DNA of 64,000 bases from Desulfobacterales bacterium HSG2 (lineage in GTDB: Bacteria > Desulfobacterota > Desulfobacteria > Desulfobacterales > 4be13). Made by a program: the position numbers and the translations under genes. This document shows, one piece after another, positions 10,446 through 19,019 of this stretch. How positions within the stretch are numbered: the first letter of the stretch is position 1; every line of letters begins with the position of its first letter. The notes beneath the pieces were generated by a model. That model was given only the letters and a program-made list of their open reading frames with translations. It had not been told where the DNA came from and made no database searches. The stretch covers positions 39,592-103,591 of the forward strand of contig JAUCGI010000002.1 of the NCBI GenBank assembly GCA_030378035.1, given 5' to 3'.

Positions 10446-11021
10446 CTAAATTCTGTCAAAAATCTGATTCAACGCATCGTACATTTCATCGATCCTTAAT
10501 CCTGATTCTTTTCCCACATTCGCCCTTTTTCCGTGAGAAAGCCAGTTTCTGTGTTCAATGATCTCCGTCAGCTTCTCAAACAGGTCTTCAGGTATCTTAT
10601 TCTCCAACAGTTTTTTCACTCCCGACAAGTTGCGGATATCCTCCCGGTCTTTGACAAATGATGACGAGGCAATGTAAAAAGGGATTGGTTCTCTTTTTGA
10701 GAGCCTTTTCTCATATCCGTCCTCAACAACATTTTTTATCTCTCCGTAAGCATTGCCGATTCTCCGGAACACACTCTTTTCAAAGGTTGCGACAATGTCC
10801 AGGATACAAAATTCTGTGATTTTCCGTTGTAATGAGTCAAAATGCTCATTGATGATATCCCTTTTGTCTCTTTTCCTGATCTTTTTGTCCGTTGAAAATA
10901 TCTTTCCGGCAACAGGGCTGTTCGGGGATCTGAGAGCAGCCTCCCGGGATGCGGAGCAAATTTCCCTCAGATCATTATATGTCCGAATCGCCTCTTTCAA
11001 AGTCTCTTTGGTGCCTTTCAT
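10446..11021 (-). CDS. HEPN-like protein, 191 residues (left copy)
   Basis: Identical to the protein at 13389-13964. It carries the Rx4H signature RNWLSH near the C-terminus. The chosen start overlaps the stop of the RHH-like gene by four bases; an upstream in-frame ATG at 11045 is less likely. Confidence 0.7.
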   Translation of the reverse strand: MKGTKETLKEAIRTYNDLREICSASREAALRSPNSPVAGKIFSTDKKIRKRDKRDIINEHFDSLQRKITEFCILDIVATFEKSVFRRIGNAYGEIKNVVEDGYEKRLSKREPIPFYIASSSFVKDREDIRNLSGVKKLLENKIPEDLFEKLTEIIEHRNWLSHGKRANVGKESGLRIDEMYDALNQIFDRI

Positions 11022-11725
11022 ATTTCTGCCCATTTTTCCAACCATCCGTTCAGCAGTTTTTCAAATGTGTTCCGGGTGAACGGAAACTTGTCCCGCTCGT
11101 CACTGCTTTTCCACAGTTCCCATCGTAAATGCCTATCCTCATTCTCGATGAGCAGAAGCAGAACCTTTTCCTCTCTGTGTCCCCTGAAATACAAATCCGC
11201 CTTGCCGAAAGCGCCGATGATGTTTGTTCCTGTGGGTTCGATTATGATCCGGGATCCCCCGGCAAAACACAGTTCCATAATGCTGATGTTTTCAGAAAAA
11301 TCCTCATGTTCGATGTGTTCCAACTGAGAATATTCAACAGACATATAGCCCGCCTCGGTCAGTTCTCCGAACCATTCCTCGATGTTTTCATACAGCCTGC
11401 GAACCTCGGCGATCCATGTCATTCTCTCTTTTTCCGTGTCATCCGCACGGTCCCTGTGTTTTTCGGCCAGTCTGGCCACTCTTTCTCTGAATTGCATAGA
11501 AATATCCGTTTTTACTGCATGTTCACTGCTGGAAATGCCCCCGATATGCTCTTCAGGATAATCCGTCAGCGTCTCCTTTTTTTCTTCCGTTTCTCCGCCG
11601 GTTTCCGGAGAGGGAAGAAAATATTCCCGTAACGCTTTAAGCGCAAGGGTATCGGGAGGTAATCCCTGAGTTCTGGCATATTCGGCCAGTGCAGTTTCAA
11701 TGTCGGATGTAAGTTGTATTTGCAT
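11018..11725 (-). CDS. RHH-like hypothetical protein, 235 residues (left copy)
   Basis: Identical to the protein at 12685-13392, described there. It is the first gene of the arm operon, reading away from the central 51-base array. Confidence 0.7.
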   Translation of the reverse strand: MQIQLTSDIETALAEYARTQGLPPDTLALKALREYFLPSPETGGETEEKKETLTDYPEEHIGGISSSEHAVKTDISMQFRERVARLAEKHRDRADDTEKERMTWIAEVRRLYENIEEWFGELTEAGYMSVEYSQLEHIEHEDFSENISIMELCFAGGSRIIIEPTGTNIIGAFGKADLYFRGHREEKVLLLLIENEDRHLRWELWKSSDERDKFPFTRNTFEKLLNGWLEKWAEI

Positions 11726-11821
11726 TTTATTCTCCCTATTTAAAAATGTGTGTCATTTCACCCTATGAGCTTATCTCCAGATTCTCAAACCTGGGAATGG
11801 AACTGATCTCCTGAAATGTCA

Positions 11822-12346
11822 GTCAGTCAGAGGTCCGTAGGACCGCCATGTTTGTAGAAACCGTCGGATGCCGCCAGTCAGAGGTCCGTAGGACCGCCAT
11901 GTTTGTAGAAACCGTCGGATGCCGTCAGTCAGAGGTCCGTAGGACCGCCATGTTTGTAGAAACCGTCGGATGCCGTCAGTCAGAGGTCCGTAGGACCGCC
12001 ATGTTTGTAGAAACCGTCGGATGCCGCCAGTCAGAGGTCCGTAGGACCGCCATGTTTGTAGAAACCGTCGGATGCCGTCAGTCAGAGGCCCGTAGGGCCG
12101 GCATGTTTGTAGAAACGACAGATCACCGCCGGACAGAGTAGAAACGGTAGGGCCGCCATGTTTGTAGAAACGGCAGATCACCGCCAGTCAGAGGCCCGTA
12201 GGGCTGGCATGTTTGTAGAAACGGCAGATCACCGCCAGTCAGAGGCCCGTAGGGCTGGCATGTTTGTAGAAACGGCAGGGCCGGCATGTTTGTAGAAACG
12301 GCAGGGTCGGCATGTTTGTAGAAACGGCAGATCACCGCCGGTCAGA
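11822..12346. repeat. 51-base direct repeat array, left orientation, including the palindrome centre
   Basis: Six units spaced exactly 51 bases apart (the GACCGCCATG core starts at 11841, 11892, 11943, 11994 and 12045, with a variant at 12096) run into diverged, shortened copies that share CATGTTTGTAGAAACG up to 12346. Each regular unit contains a small palindrome, GGTCCGTAGGACC. Positions 12064-12346 are not mirrored and form the loop of the large inverted repeat. The 51-base period keeps frames open, so the long frames here are probably not genes. There are no unique spacers, which argues against CRISPR. Confidence 0.9.
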
Positions 12347-12600
12347 TTCTACAAACATGGCGGTCCTACGGACCTCTGACTGGCGGCATCCGACGGTTTC
12401 TACAAACATGGCGGTCCTACGGACCTCTGACTGACGGCATCCGACGGTTTCTACAAACATGGCGGTCCTACGGACCTCTGACTGGCGGCATCCGACGGTT
12501 TCTACAAACATGGCGGTCCTACGGACCTCTGACTGGCGGCATCCGACGGTTTCCACAAACATGGCGGTCCTACGGACCTCTGACTGACTGACATTTCAGG
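12347..12600. repeat. 51-base direct repeat array, right orientation
   Basis: Five units with the CATGGCGGTC core at 12356, 12407, 12458, 12509 and 12560 lie in the reverse orientation to the left array. The flip occurs abruptly at about 12346/12347. Single-base differences from the mirrored left units at 12485 and 12554 show that the two arrays are not perfect copies of each other. Confidence 0.9.
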
Positions 12601-12684
12601 AGATCAGTTCCATTCCCAGGTTTGAGAATCTGGAGATAAGCTCATAGGGTGAAATGACACACATTTTTAAATAGGGAGAATAAA

Positions 12685-13392
12685 ATGCAAATACAACTTA
12701 CATCCGACATTGAAACTGCACTGGCCGAATATGCCAGAACTCAGGGATTACCTCCCGATACCCTTGCGCTTAAAGCGTTACGGGAATATTTTCTTCCCTC
12801 TCCGGAAACCGGCGGAGAAACGGAAGAAAAAAAGGAGACGCTGACGGATTATCCTGAAGAGCATATCGGGGGCATTTCCAGCAGTGAACATGCAGTAAAA
12901 ACGGATATTTCTATGCAATTCAGAGAAAGAGTGGCCAGACTGGCCGAAAAACACAGGGACCGTGCGGATGACACGGAAAAAGAGAGAATGACATGGATCG
13001 CCGAGGTTCGCAGGCTGTATGAAAACATCGAGGAATGGTTCGGAGAACTGACCGAGGCGGGCTATATGTCTGTTGAATATTCTCAGTTGGAACACATCGA
13101 ACATGAGGATTTTTCTGAAAACATCAGCATTATGGAACTGTGTTTTGCCGGGGGATCCCGGATCATAATCGAACCCACAGGAACAAACATCATCGGCGCT
13201 TTCGGCAAGGCGGATTTGTATTTCAGGGGACACAGAGAGGAAAAGGTTCTGCTTCTGCTCATCGAGAATGAGGATAGGCATTTACGATGGGAACTGTGGA
13301 AAAGCAGTGACGAGCGGGACAAGTTTCCGTTCACCCGGAACACATTTGAAAAACTGCTGAACGGATGGTTGGAAAAATGGGCAGAAATATGA
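12685..13392 (+). CDS. RHH-like hypothetical protein, 235 residues
   Basis: No family is firmly recognised. The first 40 or so residues (starting MQIQLTSDIETALAEYA) resemble the beta-strand plus two helices of ribbon-helix-helix antitoxins and similar DNA-binding modules. A charged linker follows at about 40-120, and then a mixed domain at about 120-235 ends in a tryptophan-rich tail. A GGGAG ribosome binding site precedes the start. It is the first gene of a tight operon, and its stop overlaps the start of the HEPN-like gene by four bases, so the two are probably translationally coupled. The 51-base array lies just upstream. An antitoxin or sensor role for the HEPN partner is inference from gene order only. 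Confidence 0.7.
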   Translation: MQIQLTSDIETALAEYARTQGLPPDTLALKALREYFLPSPETGGETEEKKETLTDYPEEHIGGISSSEHAVKTDISMQFRERVARLAEKHRDRADDTEKERMTWIAEVRRLYENIEEWFGELTEAGYMSVEYSQLEHIEHEDFSENISIMELCFAGGSRIIIEPTGTNIIGAFGKADLYFRGHREEKVLLLLIENEDRHLRWELWKSSDERDKFPFTRNTFEKLLNGWLEKWAEI

Positions 13393-13964
13393 AAGGCACC
13401 AAAGAGACTTTGAAAGAGGCGATTCGGACATATAATGATCTGAGGGAAATTTGCTCCGCATCCCGGGAGGCTGCTCTCAGATCCCCGAACAGCCCTGTTG
13501 CCGGAAAGATATTTTCAACGGACAAAAAGATCAGGAAAAGAGACAAAAGGGATATCATCAATGAGCATTTTGACTCATTACAACGGAAAATCACAGAATT
13601 TTGTATCCTGGACATTGTCGCAACCTTTGAAAAGAGTGTGTTCCGGAGAATCGGCAATGCTTACGGAGAGATAAAAAATGTTGTTGAGGACGGATATGAG
13701 AAAAGGCTCTCAAAAAGAGAACCAATCCCTTTTTACATTGCCTCGTCATCATTTGTCAAAGACCGGGAGGATATCCGCAACTTGTCGGGAGTGAAAAAAC
13801 TGTTGGAGAATAAGATACCTGAAGACCTGTTTGAGAAGCTGACGGAGATCATTGAACACAGAAACTGGCTTTCTCACGGAAAAAGGGCGAATGTGGGAAA
13901 AGAATCAGGATTAAGGATCGATGAAATGTACGATGCGTTGAATCAGATTTTTGACAGAATTTAG
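13389..13964 (+). CDS. HEPN-like protein, 191 residues
   Basis: The segment RNWLSHGK near residues 158-165 contains the Rx4H signature (Arg158, His163) seen in HEPN RNases, where these residues form the active site of a dimer. The rest is predicted to be largely helical, with Lys/Arg-rich stretches, which fits the fold. HEPN proteins act as toxins or effectors in toxin-antitoxin, abortive-infection and CRISPR-linked systems, cutting RNA, though some are only scaffolds. I chose the ATG at 13389 because it overlaps the preceding stop in an ATGA; the upstream ATG at 13365 would overlap the previous gene by 28 bases. The family call rests on the short motif and has moderate certainty. Confidence 0.72.
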   Translation: MKGTKETLKEAIRTYNDLREICSASREAALRSPNSPVAGKIFSTDKKIRKRDKRDIINEHFDSLQRKITEFCILDIVATFEKSVFRRIGNAYGEIKNVVEDGYEKRLSKREPIPFYIASSSFVKDREDIRNLSGVKKLLENKIPEDLFEKLTEIIEHRNWLSHGKRANVGKESGLRIDEMYDALNQIFDRI

Positions 13965-14003
13965 ACTCAGGAAACAACGAACAACAACCAAGGAGGAACA
14001 GGC

Positions 14004-14393
14004 ATGTCAAAAGAACCGGATATTCTGGACGCGGCACACACCATCCGCTTCCATCTCAGAGAACTGCTTGATGACACAGAGGCAGAGGCACTTGACCGCA
14101 AGCTGGACGCGCTTCTGACAAAAGCCGAATCAGACAAAGCCGCGGAAAGACAGATTGAGAACCTGCTGTGCGGCAACAAAACCGTACGGGAATGGACCCA
14201 CAGGTTTCTGAACCCGGACGATGTGAGAAAATCTTATAAAAAACTGCCCGGAGAGGGCGGAAATGTCCCGGGACGGGAAAAATACATCTGCCCCTGCTGC
14301 AACCGCTGGTGGTTCCGCAGAAACGTGGGACAGAGGATTCCGACCTGTTGCAACAGCGAAGCCCTGGTTCCGGCGAACGGAGTTAAGTCATGA
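14004..14393 (+). CDS. CPCC-motif hypothetical protein, 129 residues
   Basis: The family is not recognised. The N-terminal 90 residues are helical and charged. The C-terminal part has YICPCCNRWW followed about 18 residues later by CC, a pattern that suits a small zinc ribbon with an aromatic core. AGGAGG lies just upstream of the start. The stop overlaps the start of the membrane protein gene (ATGA), so it is the third gene of the same operon. A nucleic-acid-binding or adaptor role is possible but unproven. Confidence 0.65.
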   Translation: MSKEPDILDAAHTIRFHLRELLDDTEAEALDRKLDALLTKAESDKAAERQIENLLCGNKTVREWTHRFLNPDDVRKSYKKLPGEGGNVPGREKYICPCCNRWWFRRNVGQRIPTCCNSEALVPANGVKS

Positions 14394-15334
14394 TGGCATC
14401 TGATTTCGGAGAGGGATGGGTCAGCAGCCCCCTGGAACGCTGGGCCTCGATACTGCTGAAATCCGGGATACTCTTCTGGCTCGGCGGACTTGCCGCGTGG
14501 GTTTCCGACTGGGACTGGGAATCCGAGTTCTGGAACATCGAATGGCTCACCCTGTGGGAACGGCTCGGCGGATTCCTGAAACCCGTGCCCGCGCTGCTGG
14601 GCATATTCATGGTGATCGTGCTGGTTGCCGCGTTTTCCAGCATACTCAGCCGCTCTGATTTGCCGGTGCTGCGCTTTCTGGAAGGATACCACCGCCATCC
14701 CCGCCGGTTTTGGAACTGGCTGATGCGGAGGCGGGAATTGGAATTTGAAGAGCAGGAGAATCGCTATCAGGAACTCTCGGGTAGGCACGAGGATGCCCCT
14801 GACACGCTGAACAAAAGCGAACTCAGGGAACTCGCACAACTGGAATGGCGTCTGGAATGCATACCGAATGATGAGAGAGAGCGGATGCCCACCCGGCTGG
14901 GCAATCTTCTCCGCGCCACAGAACTGCGTCCCCGGGAGAAATACGGACTCAACGCGTTTGTCTGCTGGCCCCGGCTGTGGCTGGTGCTTCCGGATCATGT
15001 GAAAAGAGAACTCGCGGAAGCACGGGATCATCTTGATTCAACCGTGCGGATCTGGACATGGAGCGCACTGTTCATAATCTGGACAATCTGGACATTGTGG
15101 GCCGTTCCCGTAAGTATCGTCGGTATGTGGCTCGCATATCGCTGGATATTTCAGGCCGCCAAAACTTACGGCCAGTTGGTGGAATCCGCATTCGACCTGC
15201 ACCGCCACCTGCTCTACAAATCCCTTCGGTGGCCCCTGCCTGAGAATCCGGCAGATGAGAAACAGGACGGGGAGAAACTCACGGCTTATCTGTTCCGGGG
15301 GTCGGATAAATCGGACCCGGTGTTTGTGAAATGA
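14390..15334 (+). CDS. Membrane protein of unknown function, 314 residues
   Basis: Hydrophobic segments lie at about 18-38, 66-86 and 215-250, the last long enough for two spans. Between the second and third is a charged region of roughly 130 residues (about 87-215) probably in the cytoplasm. The protein is rich in Trp. No family is recognised. The gene overlaps its upstream neighbour by four bases, and the next, broken AAA gene starts inside its stop codon, so five reading frames were once coupled. In defence operons a membrane protein at this position is often the effector; that is analogy, not evidence. Confidence 0.68.
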   Translation: MMASDFGEGWVSSPLERWASILLKSGILFWLGGLAAWVSDWDWESEFWNIEWLTLWERLGGFLKPVPALLGIFMVIVLVAAFSSILSRSDLPVLRFLEGYHRHPRRFWNWLMRRRELEFEEQENRYQELSGRHEDAPDTLNKSELRELAQLEWRLECIPNDERERMPTRLGNLLRATELRPREKYGLNAFVCWPRLWLVLPDHVKRELAEARDHLDSTVRIWTWSALFIIWTIWTLWAVPVSIVGMWLAYRWIFQAAKTYGQLVESAFDLHRHLLYKSLRWPLPENPADEKQDGEKLTAYLFRGSDKSDPVFVK

Positions 15335-15470
15335 TAAAAAATTACAAGTCAGTAAAATCTCCGGAACTGAAACTCGACAGAGCCAACGTGCTCATCGGCG
15401 AAAACAACTCGGAAAGACGAACTTTCTGGAAGCGGTCGCTCTCGCTCTCGGCCTCGACAGTGGGCAAAAA
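15331..15470 (+). pseudogene. AAA ATPase N-terminal remnant with broken P-loop
   Basis: The ATG overlaps the preceding stop codon. Translation starts MIKNYKSVKSPELKLDRANV and reaches GENNS, the beginning of a P-loop, then shifts frame; restoring one base would give GENNSGKTNFLEAVALALGL, a typical RecF/SMC-like ATP site. Homology is lost at about 15470, where an inserted repeat begins. This is therefore the stub of a third ATPase once coupled to the HEPN operon. The mirror copy has the same lesion, so the damage predates the duplication, or both are one sequence read twice. Confidence 0.75.
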
Positions 15471-15714
15471 TTTCCTTGTAAGTACTTGGCCAAAAGTTTT
15501 TCAGTAGTATTTTCCATTATAAGGAAGATACCGGGTGTGTCCCACCTCCACCTGTCATTCCGGGCAAAACTGAAAAAATGGGACATTTTTTCAGTTTTGA
15601 CCCGGAATCCACAGCTACCGAAGTCGGAAAATGTCCGTCTTTCAATTTGACATGATGGGTAGATGGGACACATCCAAGATACCCGAAAATTTATGGCCAG
15701 GTAATTAAAGAATT
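15469..15714. mobile_element. Inserted repeat with central hairpin
   Basis: This is a non-coding segment of about 245 bases with loosely complementary ends around GTACTTGGCC and GGCCAGGTAATT. It contains a strong hairpin at 15555-15611 (CATTCCGGG arm, ACTGAAAAAATG stem, then the complement). The right-end motif GGCCATAAATTTTC, read on the reverse strand, recurs with changes near 50771 (GACCATAAATTTTCC), and the hairpin recurs at 25038-25094. It appears to have interrupted the AAA gene just upstream. Confidence 0.6.
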
Positions 15715-15735
15715 CGGAAAAGGCTGTAAAAATTT

Positions 15736-16917
15736 ATGCTAAGGAAAATAACCGTAAAAAACTACAAGTCTGTCCATGATATTACGACTGAGTTAGGCAG
15801 AATGAACATATTTATCGGCGAAAACGGATGCGGCAAATCAAATATTTTGGAGGCATTGGCAATGGCAGGCGCTTCCAAAGCATCGGATTTGGATGTGGAG
15901 GGGCTGTATAACAGAGGAGTCAGGGTTGTCAAGCCGAGTCTGACTTTCAGTTCCTTCACCCGGTTAAGGCAGAATAAGAAAATAATTATTGACCTGGAAT
16001 TTCAGGAAGGGGATGAGAAAGTGAATATCCCGACAGCATTGCACTGTGAAAATGAGGAGGATATATATTCAAAATGGAAGGATGAGGGAGGAATACTCCT
16101 CATTGACGAATCTGAAACACATCTGCATTCTTCGATGCTGGATAAGATCAGCAAAGATGCGACATTTAAGATTGTACATAAAACAGGCATTGGCAACAAA
16201 CGGATTCTTACAGAATGGCTTGTCAGTGACCTTTCCGGATTGACAAACTATCTGATTTTCAATCTGAATACCAAGGCCCTGAGAGGTGTCAGATCGGAAA
16301 GTAAGAAAATGCCCCTGGGTATTAACGGAGAAAGTCTTGACATTCTGCTTTCCCAGTTTACCCAAGCGGAATGGGAACAACTGATCCGCTACAATTATAT
16401 GATACGCTGGTTGGATGAGATTCTCATTGATGAAAAAGATGTTTTCAAATTCAAAGGACACAAACTGGGCAGAAGCAATTCCATTTTGTATTTCAAAGAC
16501 AGATTCATGCAGAAAAAAGACATGAACAACATTTTTTCCGCTGAGAACGCCAATGACGGTGTGCTGTATGTCTTATTTTATCTGGCCCTGTTTATCAGCA
16601 AAAAGACGCCGTCTCTCTTTGCGATAGACAATATTGAGTCCAGCCTGAACCCGAGAATATGCCGCGCACTGATCAAAGAATTGTCTCATCTTTCAGATAC
16701 GAACAACAAGCAGGTGCTGATCACCACCCATAACCCTGCTGTGCTGGATGGTATCAATCTGAATGATAATGAGCAGAGGCTTTTCATTGTTGACAGAGGC
16801 GAAGGAGGGAAAACACGGGTTAAACGTATAAAGATGAAGCCGGATGCGGATGAGAAATTGAAATTGTCTGAGATGTGGATGCGGGGATATTTGGGCGGTC
16901 TTCCCAAAAATTTTTAG
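15736..16917 (+). CDS. Stand-alone AAA ATPase (RecF/SMC-like), 393 residues
   Basis: This protein belongs to the AAA_21-type ATPases related to the heads of RecF and SMC. The P-loop FIGENGCGKSN lies near residues 26-36. The C-terminal half has FAIDNIESSLNP, a Walker B variant with Asn in place of the usual catalytic Glu, and LITTHNPAVLDG as the switch His region. No TOPRIM or HNH nuclease domain is present, so it is not an OLD protein by itself. Such ATPases usually work with a nuclease or effector encoded next door in anti-phage or DNA-maintenance systems. It starts 22 bases after the inserted repeat, with only a weak ribosome binding site. Confidence 0.85.
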   Translation: MLRKITVKNYKSVHDITTELGRMNIFIGENGCGKSNILEALAMAGASKASDLDVEGLYNRGVRVVKPSLTFSSFTRLRQNKKIIIDLEFQEGDEKVNIPTALHCENEEDIYSKWKDEGGILLIDESETHLHSSMLDKISKDATFKIVHKTGIGNKRILTEWLVSDLSGLTNYLIFNLNTKALRGVRSESKKMPLGINGESLDILLSQFTQAEWEQLIRYNYMIRWLDEILIDEKDVFKFKGHKLGRSNSILYFKDRFMQKKDMNNIFSAENANDGVLYVLFYLALFISKKTPSLFAIDNIESSLNPRICRALIKELSHLSDTNNKQVLITTHNPAVLDGINLNDNEQRLFIVDRGEGGKTRVKRIKMKPDADEKLKLSEMWMRGYLGGLPKNF

Positions 16918-17037
16918 ATGGCTTGAGAGTCAGAGGGCAGATAGCTTTTCTGCAAATCATTGGAAACGATTCATGGAACGTGAATGTGCAGATACCACTT
17001 GTGAGACAAAGGTGCTAAATAATATAGAAGGTGAAAA

Positions 17038-18336
17038 ATGAACATCAAATTTTACAATCTTGGAAAAATCAGGGAAACCGAACTGGATTTGCGGCCGCTG
17101 ACGGTCATCATCGGCCCGAACAACTCGAACAAAACATACATTGCCTATTCCGTTTATGCGCTATGGGAACGGCTCGGTAGTTCGGAAATTGAAGCTGGCG
17201 AAGAGGACTTCCAGCCATTACCGACGGATATTTTCTCCCAGCTATCCGAACACCAAAAAGAGTATATCCCATTGGATCTGGGAAATTTTTTCCAGGATTC
17301 CAGCCACAAGTTATTTGACAATACAAAACTGAATTTCAACATTTCAAAAGAGGAAATAGAAGAAAATTTGAAAAAACTTTTTGACCGGAGAAAACAACAG
17401 AGTTCACGAAATATTCCCGTCATTCCCGGTCTTGACCCGGATTTCATGGGGGATGAGGATATTATAGTGGAAGATATTGATATTTCCAAACTACTTTTCC
17501 CGACGCCTCTGGCCTTGCCAGCGGAACGCAACACTCTGATTCTCACCTATAAGCTGCTTTCCAACAGACGCTACAAACTTATGAAAGACACACAACGCCA
17601 GATTTTCAGTCACCGCGGATTCAATAAAAATGATATCGATCTGGTGAAAGCCCAGAGTATCGGATATCCGCAACCCATTGAGGATTTTCTGGATTTCCTG
17701 ACCGATGTGGAAATGGCCAGAGAACCTGATGCCGGACCGGAATTCCGAAAACTGGCAGATGACATCGAACAGCAGATGCAAGAGAGAAATAAGGTATATC
17801 TGGAACCCGTGAAGCTCGGAGGGAAAGAGATCAGAATCAGGGTGAAGCAGGGACTTGATATTGATTTATATAACGCATCATCAGCCATCAGACAACTGAC
17901 ACCTCTGATTCTGTATCTCCGTTACAGGGCCAAGATAAATGATTTTATTGTCATAGACGAGCCGGAAATGAACCTGCACCCGGAATCCCAGGCAAAACTG
18001 CTGGAGGTGTTCGGCATCATGATCAGTCTCGGGGTCAGGATACTCATCACAACCCACAGCCCCTATCTGCTGGCGCATCTCAACAATCTGGTCAGCGGTG
18101 CCGTTGAGACCCCTGAAATACTGAGGGAACAGGCCGCCTCATCGTACCTGAAAGACCCGCGGGCCTTTCTTTCCATGGACCAGGTGAGTGCATACGAAAT
18201 GAAAAATGACAAGTTACACTCGCTCAAAGACGAGGATTACGGCATTCGATGGGACACATTGAGCGATGTCTCATCCGACATTCAGCAAAAGTATTTTGAA
18301 ATCCATGAAAAAAAAGAAATCGGCGAAGAAGGGTAA
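17038..18336 (+). CDS. Stand-alone AAA ATPase (AAA_21/AAA_15 type), 432 residues
   Basis: The N-terminus carries the P-loop IIGPNNSNKTYIAYS near residues 24-38; Asn stands where many relatives have Gly, though GPNNSGKT-like loops are common in this group. The C-terminal half has FIVIDEPEMNLHPESQ (Walker B and D-loop) followed by ILITTHSPYLLAH (H-loop). The family includes the ATPases of Septu- and OLD-like defence modules, which need a separate nuclease. The ribosome binding site GAAGGTG precedes the start. The stop overlaps the start of a frameshifted downstream frame, suggesting a lost coupled partner. Confidence 0.85.
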   Translation: MNIKFYNLGKIRETELDLRPLTVIIGPNNSNKTYIAYSVYALWERLGSSEIEAGEEDFQPLPTDIFSQLSEHQKEYIPLDLGNFFQDSSHKLFDNTKLNFNISKEEIEENLKKLFDRRKQQSSRNIPVIPGLDPDFMGDEDIIVEDIDISKLLFPTPLALPAERNTLILTYKLLSNRRYKLMKDTQRQIFSHRGFNKNDIDLVKAQSIGYPQPIEDFLDFLTDVEMAREPDAGPEFRKLADDIEQQMQERNKVYLEPVKLGGKEIRIRVKQGLDIDLYNASSAIRQLTPLILYLRYRAKINDFIVIDEPEMNLHPESQAKLLEVFGIMISLGVRILITTHSPYLLAHLNNLVSGAVETPEILREQAASSYLKDPRAFLSMDQVSAYEMKNDKLHSLKDEDYGIRWDTLSDVSSDIQQKYFEIHEKKEIGEEG

Positions 18337-18504
18337 AAGCCCATCGGCCATCCTGACACAGATGATTATGCCGTCCTGTTCGCTAAAAACAAAGCGTCCG
18401 TAATTGCCGTGAAAGAAGACGAAAACAGTTTTGCAGAGCGTATTCAGCAGGAATTGGCGAAGATCGGTATCCGGGACAAAATAGACAAGTTTGAAAAAAT
18501 CTGA
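18305..18504 (+). pseudogene. Frameshifted partner of AAA ATPase
   Basis: An ATG at 18305 inside the end of the ATPase gene begins MKKKKSAKKGKSPS. That frame soon degrades, while a second frame from about 18346 reads GHPDTDDYAVLFAKNKAS and continues in a protein-like way to a stop at 18502. A single-base deletion near 18345 explains both. The family is not recognised. Overlap with the ATPase gene suggests that this small basic protein was once co-translated with it. Confidence 0.55.
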
Positions 18505-18554
18505 TTAACGATTATGGAAAAAGAGGAAATCTGCTCCAGACAGAGTATCGTGAG

Positions 18555-18998
18555 ATGAACGGTTTCCGAGGCCCGGAATTTTACAGCCCCGAGGGACTGG
18601 ATGTCAAACTGATCCTGTTGCGCTTTCAGGCCTTTATGAAGGAGCACTACTCCGACCGGGACGCCAGGTTCCTGGAGCGGGAAGGCCGCATGCTGTTTCT
18701 CGCTTATCTCCGACCCATCATCAACGGCCTGGGCTTTGATTTCAAGGAGCCGAACGTGTCTCACGAGCGACGGATGGATATTGTCATCACCTGGCAGAAC
18801 AAACGGTATGTGGTTGAACTGAAAATCTGGTATGGCCCGAAATATCATCAGGAGGGGCTGGAACAACTGAGCGACTATCTGGACATATATTCGCTCAAAG
18901 AGGGGTATTTGCTGATTTATGATTTCAATAAGAGCAAGGTATACAAACAGGAGCAGATCCGGTTTGAAGATAAACAGATATTTGCCGTGTGGGTGTGA
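18555..18998 (+). pseudogene. PD-(D/E)XK nuclease domain fragment
   Basis: The 147-residue frame looks like the C-terminal domain of AAA-ATPase-like/PD-(D/E)XK nuclease proteins, which normally have a longer N-terminal ATPase part. The frame stays open upstream to 18495 with family-like sequence (YGKRGNLLQTEYREMNGF) but no start codon there, indicating a truncated gene. RRMDIVIT and YVVELKIW give the Asp and ExK of the nuclease core. It could still make a short protein from the ATG at 18555, although no good ribosome binding site is seen. Confidence 0.68.
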
Positions 18999-19019
18999 CA
19001 GGAATATGAAAGGAGGATT

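Larger units (their letters stand above)
1..12063. repeat. Left arm of giant inverted repeat
   Basis: Base x on the plus strand is complementary to base 24410-x across this interval. All long reading frames here recur as identical predicted proteins in the opposite orientation between 12347 and 24409, and the intergenic repeats and frameshifted remnants are mirrored too. Two single-base mismatches were found, both in the 51-base repeats (11856 against 12554, 11925 against 12485). The match is still running at position 1, so the arm may be longer than the window shows. I compared ORF coordinates and proteins and sampled bases, not every position. Confidence 0.95.

Noticed and set aside
11819..12562. 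51-base array read as a CRISPR array or as a repeat-protein gene
   Set aside because: The units are adjacent direct repeats with no unique spacers and no cas genes nearby. The long frames stay open only because 51 is a multiple of 3, occur on both strands, and lack start signals.
15736..18504. Calling the ATPase pair a Septu, OLD or Gabija system
   Set aside because: No HNH, TOPRIM or UvrD-like helicase partner is visible next to them; only a frameshifted basic protein and a nuclease fragment remain.
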